Part shown: one piece after another, positions 16,735 through 24,678 of the stretch
Layout: each line of letters begins with the position of its first letter
How positions within the stretch are numbered: position 1 is the first letter of the stretch
Assembly: GCA_038118725.1 (NCBI GenBank)
Contig: JAYOIK010000020.1
Coordinates: forward strand, 6,695-70,694
DNA from: JADHLJ01 sp038118725
Lineage (GTDB): Bacteria; Pseudomonadota; Alphaproteobacteria; Thalassobaculales; Thalassobaculaceae
Length of the DNA stretch: 64,000 nucleotides
Reading direction: 5' to 3'
Program-made: the position numbers and the translations under genes
The notes under the pieces: model-generated
Databases searched by the model: none
Told to the model about the DNA's origin: nothing
The model's input: only the letters and a program-made list of their open reading frames with translations

Positions 16735-19493
16735 CGGGCGACGCGCTGATCAATGGACGGACTGTTCCCGTCGGAGTTCATCCCGCCACCAGATTGAGCG
16801 GTTTCCTGCGCGAATCGGTCGGCCTCAAGGGTACCAAGGTCGGGTGCGACGCGGGAGATTGCGGCGCCTGTTCCGTCCTGGTCGACGGCGAGGTCTCCTG
16901 CGCTTGTCTGGTCGCGGCTGGTCAGATTATCGGCGGCGAGGTCGTGACCATCGAAGGCGTCGTGGGGACGCCGATCGGGCAACGACTGATCCGCTCCTTC
17001 AAGCGGCACGGCGCGGCGCAGTGCGGGATCTGCACACCGGGAATGATGGTCGCCGCCGCGTCGCTGTTTCAAACCTCAACCGCGCCGTCCCGCCGAGACG
17101 TCGAGGACGCGCTCGGCGGTGTCCTGTGCCGTTGCACCGGCTATCGCAAGATAATCGACGCGGTACTGGAAGCAGCCGGCGAGGTAGACGAGGCCGCCTC
17201 GGTTGACCAGGAAATCGAAATCGGCGGCTTGGTCGGACAATCCATCGCACGTCTAGACGGCGCGCCGAAGCTTGTCGGCGGCGAGATTTTCGGAGCGGAC
17301 GCGATCCCCGAAGGCGCGGCGTTGGTTCGCGCCGTCCGAAGCCCCCATGCCCGCGCCCGGTTCACACTCGGTGATCTCGAGGCTTACGGGCGAGACAACC
17401 CCGGGATTGAACTCATCCTGACGGCCGCCGATATCCCCGGGCGCAATCTACACGGTGTGATTCCGGCTTTCGCCGATCAGCCGGTCCTCGCCGACGGGAT
17501 GACCCGTTTTCCCGGGGAAGCAATCGCGCTCGTCGTCGGCCCCCCCGAGATCGTTCGAGCTCTGGATCTGTCGCGCTTTCCGGTAAACTGGCAAGCCTCG
17601 GAGGCGCGAACCACACCGAGCCGAGCGCTGGAGCCATCGGCGCCCCGACTGCACGAAAACCGCCCGGATAATGTTCTGGTCGAGGGCTATGTGGAACGCG
17701 GCGATACCGCCGCGGGTTTCGCGTGCGCCGCGCATGTTGTCGAGGGTCGTTTCTCCACCCCTTTCATCGAACACGCCTTCATTGAACCAGAGGCCGGATA
17801 CGCGGTTCGGACGGGCGAGCGGATAGAGGTGCGGGCCTCGACCCAGGCGCCGCACATGGACCGCGAGGCCCTCGCGGGAATTCTGGGTATCGAGAAGGAA
17901 GCCGTGCGGATCGTCCCGACGGCTTGTGGCGGTGGTTTCGGCTCGAAGATCGACCTGACGGTGGAGCCTTTCGTCGCGCTCGCCGCTTGGCATCTCGACC
18001 GACCGGCGGCGATGATCCTCGACCGCGGCGAGTCGATGCAAAGCTCCACCAAGCGTCATCCGTCGGATATCACCGCCCGTGTCGCTTGTGACGCGGCGGG
18101 TAAAATCACCGCGATGGAGTTCGAGGGGATATTCGATACCGGCGCCTATGCGAGTTGGGGGCCGACCGTCGCCAACCGGGTGCCGATCCATGCCTCCGGG
18201 CCGTATTTCACACCGAACTATCGGGCGCGGAGCAAGGCGGTGCACACCAACGGGCCGACCGCCGGCGCGTTTCGCGGCTTTGGCGTGCCGCAATCGGCGA
18301 TCGCCCAGGAAAGCCTCTATCACGACCTCGCCGATAAACTGGGAATGGACCAGTTGGCGTTTCGTCTCGCCAACGCGCTGTCGGACCATCAGCCAACGGT
18401 AACCGGCCAGGTCTTTCGCGAAGGCGTCGGCATCAAGGCCTGCCTCGAGGCGCTGGAGCCAGCATGGCGCGAGGAGATAGCGGCGAGCAAGGCCTTCAAC
18501 CGGGCCACCGAGGGTCCGATCCGACGCGGGATCGGCATCGGGACCTGTTGGTATGGCTGCGGCAACACCTCCATGGCCAATCCCTCGACCATGCGGATCG
18601 GCCTGACCCCGGCCGGGCGGATCGTCCTACACCAGGGGGCGGTGGATATCGGACAGGGATCGACCACCGTGATGGTACAGATCGCCGCCGACGCGCTCGG
18701 AGTGGGTATCGGGGATCTGGAAATCGTCGGGGCCGACACGGACGTGACTCCGGACGCCGGCAAGACCTCCGCTTCGCGGCAGACCGTGGTTTCGGGGACC
18801 GCGGTCGCGCTTGCCGCTGGGACCATGCGGCGGGAAATCCTGTTGCGCGCCAATGCGGGCGACGGCGCCGAGATTGTTATCGACGAGAGCGGCCTGGCGG
18901 TGCGGGAGAACGGAGCAACAAGGTGGCTGGACCTCTCGGGTCTCGAGGTGAACGAACGAGGCTATGTGTTGGAAGCGGAGGAAACCTACGATCCGCCCAC
19001 CACGCCGATCGATCGTTTCGGGCAAGGCGAACCCTATTCGGTTTACGGCTATGGCGCCCAACTCGCGGTCGTCTCGGTCGACACGGCGCTCGGCACCGTC
19101 ACGCTGGAACGGATCGTCGCCGCGCATGATGTCGGGCGCGCGATCAACCCGCTTTTGGTGGAGGGGCAGATTCAGGGCGGCGTCGCCCAGGGGATCGGCC
19201 TGGCATTGATGGAGGAATACGTCCCGGGCCGAACCGAGAACCTGCACGACTACCTAATTCCCACGGCGGGCGATGTGCCGGATATCGAGTGCATTATCGT
19301 GGAAGTGCCGGACCCGCTCGGGCCGCGCGGCGCCAAGGGCTTGGGAGAACATGTGCTGATCCCGACGGCGCCGGCGATCTTGAACGCGATCAAGGATGCG
19401 AGTGGCGCGCGGGTTCATCGAACCCCCGCCACGCCGGCGCGGGTCCGCGCGGCGATCCGAGCCGCCGGATCGACGGAACAAGGAGGCGCTTAG
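16731..19493 (+). CDS. Fused 2Fe-2S and molybdopterin subunits of a xanthine dehydrogenase-family hydroxylase
   Basis: A 920-aa polypeptide joining what are usually two proteins. The N-terminal ~150 residues bind two 2Fe-2S clusters: C39, C44, C47 and C59 (plant-type), then C98, C101, C133 and C135. From about residue 165 the molybdenum-cofactor domain follows, with GGGFGSKIDL, AFRGFGVPQSA and, near the C-terminus, RGAKGLGEHVL, whose Glu matches the catalytic base of the family. Such enzymes hydroxylate N-heterocycles next to the ring nitrogen using water. With the reductase and enamidase homologues downstream, a nicotinate-like hydroxylase is the best guess. The next gene begins 1 bp after the stop. 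Confidence 0.92.
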   Translation: MTGDALINGRTVPVGVHPATRLSGFLRESVGLKGTKVGCDAGDCGACSVLVDGEVSCACLVAAGQIIGGEVVTIEGVVGTPIGQRLIRSFKRHGAAQCGICTPGMMVAAASLFQTSTAPSRRDVEDALGGVLCRCTGYRKIIDAVLEAAGEVDEAASVDQEIEIGGLVGQSIARLDGAPKLVGGEIFGADAIPEGAALVRAVRSPHARARFTLGDLEAYGRDNPGIELILTAADIPGRNLHGVIPAFADQPVLADGMTRFPGEAIALVVGPPEIVRALDLSRFPVNWQASEARTTPSRALEPSAPRLHENRPDNVLVEGYVERGDTAAGFACAAHVVEGRFSTPFIEHAFIEPEAGYAVRTGERIEVRASTQAPHMDREALAGILGIEKEAVRIVPTACGGGFGSKIDLTVEPFVALAAWHLDRPAAMILDRGESMQSSTKRHPSDITARVACDAAGKITAMEFEGIFDTGAYASWGPTVANRVPIHASGPYFTPNYRARSKAVHTNGPTAGAFRGFGVPQSAIAQESLYHDLADKLGMDQLAFRLANALSDHQPTVTGQVFREGVGIKACLEALEPAWREEIAASKAFNRATEGPIRRGIGIGTCWYGCGNTSMANPSTMRIGLTPAGRIVLHQGAVDIGQGSTTVMVQIAADALGVGIGDLEIVGADTDVTPDAGKTSASRQTVVSGTAVALAAGTMRREILLRANAGDGAEIVIDESGLAVRENGATRWLDLSGLEVNERGYVLEAEETYDPPTTPIDRFGQGEPYSVYGYGAQLAVVSVDTALGTVTLERIVAAHDVGRAINPLLVEGQIQGGVAQGIGLALMEEYVPGRTENLHDYLIPTAGDVPDIECIIVEVPDPLGPRGAKGLGEHVLIPTAPAILNAIKDASGARVHRTPATPARVRAAIRAAGSTEQGGA

Positions 19494-19494
19494 C

Positions 19495-21051
19495 ATGACC
19501 GAGCAAGTTTCCGACAACGCGACCAAACGCAAGCCCGCTGTTGAGAAGATCCGCTGCGATGCCTGTCCCGTGATGTGCTACATCGCCGATGGCCGCTCCG
19601 GCGCCTGTGACCGTTACGCAAATCAAGGCGGCGAACTGGTGCGCCTGGACCCGCTGACGATCCTGGAGAACCGGATCGAGGGCGGCGGCAAGGTCGTGCC
19701 GTTTCTGGACGGCGAGGATGACGCCGACCCCTGGCAAGGCGACGTGCTGGCCGATGGCGAGACATTCATTACCGCGGTCGGCGCCGGGACCACCTATCCC
19801 GACTACAAGCCCGCGCCCTTCATCGTCTCCAGCGAGATCGACGGCGTGGATATGATCACCGTGGTCACCGAGGGGATCTTCAGCTATTGCGGCGTGAAGG
19901 TGAAAATCGACACCGACCGGCATCTCGGCCCGGAACGCAACCTGGTGCGGGTCGACGGCGAGCCCATCGGCCATGTCACCACCGGCGAGTACGGCTCACA
20001 GATGCTGTCGATCGGCGGGGTGCACCACCTGACCGGCGGTGGCAAGAAAGAAGGTCGGGTTACCTGCGCGTCGATGTTGGCGCTTTGCAACCGAGAAGCC
20101 GTCGAGTTGACGATTGATGACGGCTGCTCGGTCATCGTCCAGGCCGGACAGCCGCCGATTATCAACGGGGTCCTCGAGAATCGCATGCGGGTGGGCTGTG
20201 GATCGGCGACCATCGGCATGTTCGCCTCGCAATGGCGAGGCCTGGTCGACGAAGTGGTCGTGGTCGACGATCATATCACCGGTGTCGTCTCGGAGCATCA
20301 GGCGGGCAAGGTCATCGGCTGGCCCGAGACCGGTATTCGGATCAACGGGCGCAAGTCCACACCGGGCCGCTACTTTCAGGTCGCCGAGCCAGGCACCGGC
20401 TGGGGCGGAACCGATCTCCAGGACCCCTTGAAGATCCTGGAGCCCTTCAACGCCAAGATTGCTCGGCCTGGCCAGTCCATGCTGATGGTTTCCACCACCG
20501 GCGAGCAGTCCGCCTATTACGTGCTCGACGACGACCTTCAACCGGTTCAACGAGATCTGCCGGAAACACTGGTTGGGTCGGTGGAGCGGATTACCGAAAA
20601 TTGCGAGCCCGCGATGTGCTCGGTCCTATTCATGGGCGGGGCCGGTGGATCGCTCCGATCCGGCGTGACGGAAAACCCGGTCCGACTCACCCGGTCGGTC
20701 AAGAACATGCTGACGGTGATCACCGTCGGTGGCGCGCCCTGCTATGTCTGGCCGGGCGGCGGGATCACGGTCATGGCGGACGTGACCCAGATGCCGGAAA
20801 ACGCGTTCGGCTATGTCCCGACCCCGGCACTGGTGGCGCCGATCGAGTTCACCATGCGCCGCTCCGACTATCAGGCGCTCGGCGGACACATGGATCACGT
20901 GATGCCGCTCGGGGATGCCCTTAAGGGTGGGCTCGGCCCGCAGAATGATCATATCCTCGGCGGTCGGACCAAGGCCATGCATCGCCCGGAAAATCCCTGG
21001 CCCTCGGACCGGCGACACTACGGCTGGAATCGCGAGGACACGGCGGGATGA
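19495..21051 (+). CDS. 6-hydroxynicotinate reductase-like iron-sulfur protein
   Basis: A 518-aa protein similar in layout to the 6-hydroxynicotinate reductase of anaerobic nicotinate fermentation (Eubacterium barkeri), which reduces 6-hydroxynicotinate to 1,4,5,6-tetrahydro-6-oxonicotinate. The N-terminal cysteines C21, C24, C28 and C38 (CDACPVMCYIADGRSGACDR) look like an Fe-S ligand set. The long middle is Gly-rich and without membrane segments. The start is one base after the preceding stop with AAGGAGG at a suitable distance, and the stop overlaps the next start (ATGA). Identification is by recollection of the family and by the neighbouring enamidase, so the exact substrate is inferred. 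Confidence 0.75.
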   Translation: MTEQVSDNATKRKPAVEKIRCDACPVMCYIADGRSGACDRYANQGGELVRLDPLTILENRIEGGGKVVPFLDGEDDADPWQGDVLADGETFITAVGAGTTYPDYKPAPFIVSSEIDGVDMITVVTEGIFSYCGVKVKIDTDRHLGPERNLVRVDGEPIGHVTTGEYGSQMLSIGGVHHLTGGGKKEGRVTCASMLALCNREAVELTIDDGCSVIVQAGQPPIINGVLENRMRVGCGSATIGMFASQWRGLVDEVVVVDDHITGVVSEHQAGKVIGWPETGIRINGRKSTPGRYFQVAEPGTGWGGTDLQDPLKILEPFNAKIARPGQSMLMVSTTGEQSAYYVLDDDLQPVQRDLPETLVGSVERITENCEPAMCSVLFMGGAGGSLRSGVTENPVRLTRSVKNMLTVITVGGAPCYVWPGGGITVMADVTQMPENAFGYVPTPALVAPIEFTMRRSDYQALGGHMDHVMPLGDALKGGLGPQNDHILGGRTKAMHRPENPWPSDRRHYGWNREDTAG

Positions 21052-21959
21052 GGGCCGGCGCGACCACGTTCCAGGATGACGGGCCCATCGCGGCCCTGAT
21101 CTCGGACGGTCGGCGTCTGCATCTTCAACACGGCCCGATCGACCTGATCATCGAGGCCGAGGGCGCGCGGGACGAGGTCTTGGCCGCGTATCGCCAAGCG
21201 CGGAAGCGGTTTCGCACGGTCCTGGTGGAACTGGTGGACGAACTGGCGATGCTACGACTCGGCGTTGACCGGGATGTCGCCCCGACCGGCGATATCGCCA
21301 AGCGCATGAAAGCGGCGGCTCTCCCCTTCGCCGATGATTTCATAACACCGATGGCCGCGGTCGCCGGCGCGGTAGCCGACGAGGTACTCGCCAGCCTGAT
21401 CGTCGGGCGGAGACTCTCGCGGGCCTTCGTTAACAATGGCGGCGATATCGCGTTTCATCTGGGGGCGGGCGAACGTTATGTCGCCGCCTTGGTCGGCGAT
21501 CCGGTCGTGGGTCGGGTCGCCGGACGCGCGACGGTCTCGGCCGAGAATGCCATCCGGGGTATCGCCACCAGTGGCCGCCATGGCCGCAGCCATAGCCTCG
21601 GGATCGCCGACGCGGTGACTGTCCTGGCGGGGAACGCCGCCGACGCCGATGCCGCCGCGACAATGATCGCCAACGCGGTGGATCTACCGACTTCGCCCAA
21701 GATCGAGCGAGCACCGGCCCGCGCGCTTTATCCCGACAGCGACCTTGGCGACCGCCTGGTCACCACCGGCGTCCGTGATCTGGAGAAGAACGAAATCGAC
21801 GCCGCGTTGGACGCCGGTTACCGATATGCAATGAAGGCCCGAGACAGGGGACTGATCGAGGCGGCGTTCCTTTCCCTCGCAACATCGACGCGTGTCCTGG
21901 GCGACGCCATGGATCAAACCCGAATAGAGTTCGAAACTGAATTGGAGACCACGGGATGA
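21048..21959 (+). CDS. UPF0280-family protein (ApbE-like fold)
   Basis: A 303-aa protein that resembles UPF0280, a family of unknown function related in fold to ApbE flavin transferases. Visible family-like segments are TPMAAVAGAVADEVL (near 102-116), VNNGGDIAFHL (near 127-137) and GIATSGRHGRSHSLGIAD. It overlaps the reductase stop and the DUF1185 start by 4 bp each, so it is made together with them. A role in maturing or modifying a flavin protein of the pathway is possible, as is a separate ring-processing step. Confidence 0.75.
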   Translation: MRAGATTFQDDGPIAALISDGRRLHLQHGPIDLIIEAEGARDEVLAAYRQARKRFRTVLVELVDELAMLRLGVDRDVAPTGDIAKRMKAAALPFADDFITPMAAVAGAVADEVLASLIVGRRLSRAFVNNGGDIAFHLGAGERYVAALVGDPVVGRVAGRATVSAENAIRGIATSGRHGRSHSLGIADAVTVLAGNAADADAAATMIANAVDLPTSPKIERAPARALYPDSDLGDRLVTTGVRDLEKNEIDAALDAGYRYAMKARDRGLIEAAFLSLATSTRVLGDAMDQTRIEFETELETTG

Positions 21960-22543
21960 GCAAGGCCGTTATCCGCAAACTGATAACCGTTACCGACGAG
22001 ATCCATCGCGAGATGGGACGCGAGATCAACCCGCCGACCCGTCGGGCCGCCGCGATCGCGGTGATCGAAAACCCGTTCGCCGGGCGCTATGTCGAGGATC
22101 TGTCGGATCTGATGGAGATCGGCGTTGAACTAGGCGGGCTTCTTGGCGAGCGCGCCGTCGCCGCTCTCGGTATCGAGCCCTCGGCGGCGGAAAGCTACGG
22201 CAAGGCCGCGATGGTCGGCGAGAACGGCGAGTTGGAGCACTGCGCGGCAATCCTGCACCCCAAGCTCGGCGCGCCGCTGCGCAAGGCGGTGGAGAAAGGC
22301 GCGGCCCTGGTCCCGTCATCCAAGAAACGCGGCGGACCAGGTCAAACCCTGGACGTCCCCCTGGGGCACAAGGACGCGGCCTATGTCAGAAGTCATTTCG
22401 ACGGCATGGAGGTCTGGGTCAACGACGCCCCCCGCGCCGACGAGATACTCGTCGCGGTCGCGGTCACCGATTCCGGTCGCCCGCTCCCAAGGGTCGGCGG
22501 CCTGGAAGCCAAGGACGCCAAGGGCGAGGACGGATTGCGGTAA
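21956..22543 (+). CDS. DUF1185 'amino acid synthesis' family protein
   Basis: A 195-aa protein that resembles PF06684 (DUF1185). Characteristic segments are RAAAIAVIENPFAGRYVEDL, GIEPSAAESYGKAAMVGENGELEH and HPKLGAPLRKAV. No catalytic motif is obvious, and the biochemical role of the family is not established to my knowledge. It is the last gene of the operon and coupled to UPF0280 by an ATGA overlap, which suggests a stoichiometric role in the heterocycle pathway. Confidence 0.75.
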   Translation: MSKAVIRKLITVTDEIHREMGREINPPTRRAAAIAVIENPFAGRYVEDLSDLMEIGVELGGLLGERAVAALGIEPSAAESYGKAAMVGENGELEHCAAILHPKLGAPLRKAVEKGAALVPSSKKRGGPGQTLDVPLGHKDAAYVRSHFDGMEVWVNDAPRADEILVAVAVTDSGRPLPRVGGLEAKDAKGEDGLR

Positions 22544-22560
22544 CATCCCTTCCGGAAAAA

Positions 22561-22678
22561 GGACCCTTCGAGACCCTGGTTCAAGCCCAGGGCAGGCGCC
22601 CTTTCATGGCTCCTCAGGGTAAGGCAAACGCAAATGTACTCACCTTGAGGAGACGCGAAGCGTCGTCTCGAAAGGTCC
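22561..22678. repeat. Structured palindromic element between convergent genes
   Basis: Outer arms GGACCCTTCGAGAC (22561-22574) and GTCTCGAAAGGTCC (22665-22678) pair with one mismatch. Inside them CTCCTCAGGGTAAG (22610-22623) pairs with CTCACCTTGAGGAG (22639-22652). CCCTGG..CCAGGG and GACGCGAAGCGTC are smaller hairpins. The element fills the gap between DUF1185 and the convergent enamidase gene and could act as a two-way terminator. It looks like a dispersed intergenic repeat and is unrelated in sequence to the one at 14.2 kb. Confidence 0.65.
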
Positions 22679-22695
22679 CGTCAACCGTTGACCTC

Positions 22696-23871
22696 CTACC
22701 CCACGATCTCCGGCAGGCGCGTCGCCGGCGGGGTGTTGCGGGAGCGGTCCGAGCGGACGATGCCGTCGATGATGGTCATGCCGACCCCCGGCAGATTGCC
22801 CTGGTGGATGCTTTCCAGCATATCCTTGCCCGGCGCGTGTTGAGCCTGATCGACGATGATCATATCGGCGGATTTGCCGACCTCGAGAATCCCGCAATCA
22901 AGCTCCCGCATTCGAGCGGTGTTACCGGTCGCGAAGCACCAGGCGATTTCCGGGGGAACGTCACCCAGGCTGGAGAGCATGGCGATCATCCGCAGAATGC
23001 CGAGCGGCTGAACCCCCGACCCGGCCGGCGCGTCGGTCCCGAGGATGACCCGTTCGGGTTGACCCAGTTCGAAGGCCGTGCGCATGGCCAGCAGGGCGGA
23101 GCGCTCGTTGCCGTTATGCACGATCTCGATGCCGCGCGCGCATTGTTCGCAAAGGCAGATGATCTGATCATCCGGCAGCGCCGTGTGCCCACCATTAATA
23201 TGGCCGATGATGTCGGCATCGGCCTCGAGCACCACATCCTTGTCGATCAGGCCCGAGCCGGGAATCGAGGGGCCGCCGGTGTGGATCGTGCTCTGCATGC
23301 CGTATTCGCGGGCCCAGGCCACCATCTCCTTGGCGGTATCGCCGGCCTTGACCGATCCGAGACCGACCTCGCCCAGGAGTTTGACGCCGGCCTCGGAGAG
23401 GGTTTTGAAATCCTCCTTGACCATGCCTTCCTCGATCACCGGCGCGCCGGCCAACACCTTGACGCCGGATGGCCGGAAATTGTCGTACCAACGCTGGGAA
23501 GCAATCGCCAAGGCCTTGAGCCCGACGATATCCTTGGGACGCCCAGGCAGATGTACCTCGCCCGCCGAGATCATCGTCGTCACCCCGCCATGCAAGCAGG
23601 AATCGATCCAGCTCAGCTGCTGCTGACGCGGGGTGTAGTCGCCAATCACCGGGTGCACGTGGCTGTCGATGAGGCCAGGCGAGACCGCCGCGCCTTTGGC
23701 GTCGATCACCGTGTCCGCCTCGGCGGTATCCAGGTCCTTGGCATGGCCTATACCGGAAATGAGCCCATCGACGGCAACGACACAGTCGCCATCCAGAATC
23801 GGTTCCTCAAGCTTGCCGGACAGCAACAGGCCGATATTCTTGATGACGAGTTTGCTCGGTTGGCCGGTCAT
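22696..23871 (-). CDS. Amidohydrolase, enamidase-like
   Basis: A 391-aa amidohydrolase-superfamily protein. Metal ligands are visible at H71 and H73 (GLIDSHVHPV), further histidines occur in STIHTGG and GHINGG, and the catalytic Asp in GTDAPAG. The closest match I recall is enamidase of nicotinate fermentation, which hydrolyses tetrahydro-6-oxonicotinate and releases ammonia to give 2-formylglutarate. It follows the reductase step encoded at 19.5 kb. ATG 23871 has GGAGGG nine bases upstream. It is convergent with the reductase operon and divergent from the MarR gene. Confidence 0.8.
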   Translation of the reverse strand: MTGQPSKLVIKNIGLLLSGKLEEPILDGDCVVAVDGLISGIGHAKDLDTAEADTVIDAKGAAVSPGLIDSHVHPVIGDYTPRQQQLSWIDSCLHGGVTTMISAGEVHLPGRPKDIVGLKALAIASQRWYDNFRPSGVKVLAGAPVIEEGMVKEDFKTLSEAGVKLLGEVGLGSVKAGDTAKEMVAWAREYGMQSTIHTGGPSIPGSGLIDKDVVLEADADIIGHINGGHTALPDDQIICLCEQCARGIEIVHNGNERSALLAMRTAFELGQPERVILGTDAPAGSGVQPLGILRMIAMLSSLGDVPPEIAWCFATGNTARMRELDCGILEVGKSADMIIVDQAQHAPGKDMLESIHQGNLPGVGMTIIDGIVRSDRSRNTPPATRLPEIVG

Positions 23872-23910
23872 TGTCGTCCCTCCACGTGGATCATCCGGTT
23901 GGGTCAAATT

Positions 23911-23926
23911 CATTAGCATGCTAATG
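23911..23926. promoter_or_regulatory. Perfect 16-bp palindrome, probable MarR operator
   Basis: CATTAGCATGCTAATG is a perfect inverted repeat, 40 bp upstream of the enamidase start and about 120 bp upstream of the MarR start. MarR proteins typically bind AT-rich palindromes of 16-20 bp beside their own genes. Location and symmetry fit repression of both genes. Confidence 0.65.
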
Positions 23927-24046
23927 GTTTCGAACGAGCACGGAAACGCGGAATTGCCCGCCGGGCGATGTTTGTCGTGATCCCGTGACGATTCGGCATG
24001 ACCGGAGACGATATCCAGCTTGGATACATCCCGTGCGACGATATCC

Positions 24047-24520
24047 ATGACGGTCCGAAAGGATGGCGGAAAATTGACGGATCAACGAGAGTCCCCGACC
24101 GACGCCTTGGCCGACTATCGCCTCGAGGATCAGGTGGGTTTCCTTTTGCGGCTGGTCTCGCAGCGGCATTCGGCGATCTTCGCGGAAGGTATCGGCGACG
24201 GATTGACCCCCACGCAATTCGCGGCGGTCGCCAAACTTTTCGAACTCGGCCCGATGTCGCAGAACGAACTCGGGCGCCAGACGGCGATGGACGGCGCCAC
24301 GATCAAGGGTGTCGTCGACCGGTTGCGCGCCCGTGCCCTGGTGGGTACGCGTCCCGACCCGTCCGACGCGCGTCGTCATCTGGTGGAACCGACGGATCAA
24401 GGCCGCGCGGTCGTCGCGCGAGCGATCCCGGCGGCGCGGCGGATCACCGAGAAGACCTTGGAGCCGCTGAACCCGGTGGAACGGGACACGCTTTTGAAAT
24501 TGCTGCGGCGAATCACGTAG
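24047..24520 (+). CDS. MarR-family transcriptional regulator
   Basis: About 157 aa with a winged helix-turn-helix: LTPTQFAAVAKLFELGPMSQ, NELGRQTAMDGATIKGVVDR (recognition helix) and the wing RPDPSDARRHLVEPTDQGR. It is divergent from the enamidase gene, and the perfect palindrome between them is its likely operator. The start is uncertain: ATG 24047 lacks a good Shine-Dalgarno sequence, and TTG at 24077, preceded by GGCGGAAAA, is a possible alternative. The ligand is probably a pathway intermediate. Confidence 0.85.
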   Translation: MTVRKDGGKLTDQRESPTDALADYRLEDQVGFLLRLVSQRHSAIFAEGIGDGLTPTQFAAVAKLFELGPMSQNELGRQTAMDGATIKGVVDRLRARALVGTRPDPSDARRHLVEPTDQGRAVVARAIPAARRITEKTLEPLNPVERDTLLKLLRRIT

Positions 24521-24678
24521 CATTCCGGCTCACGTGGAGTGAAGGCGGATCACGCGCGGCTTTGGATTGTTTGGAATTCCCGGCGGTCCTATAAGTCTCG
24601 GTCTAACAAGTCCCTTGGCGAGCGCGTGTACTTTCGAAAGGTGAGACCATCTCCAGCAAGATAAATTCGCTAGAGGGT

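Noticed and set aside
22606..23916. Plus-strand open frame of 436 codons
   Set aside because: It is the complement of the enamidase-like gene, which has metal-site motifs and a good ribosome site.
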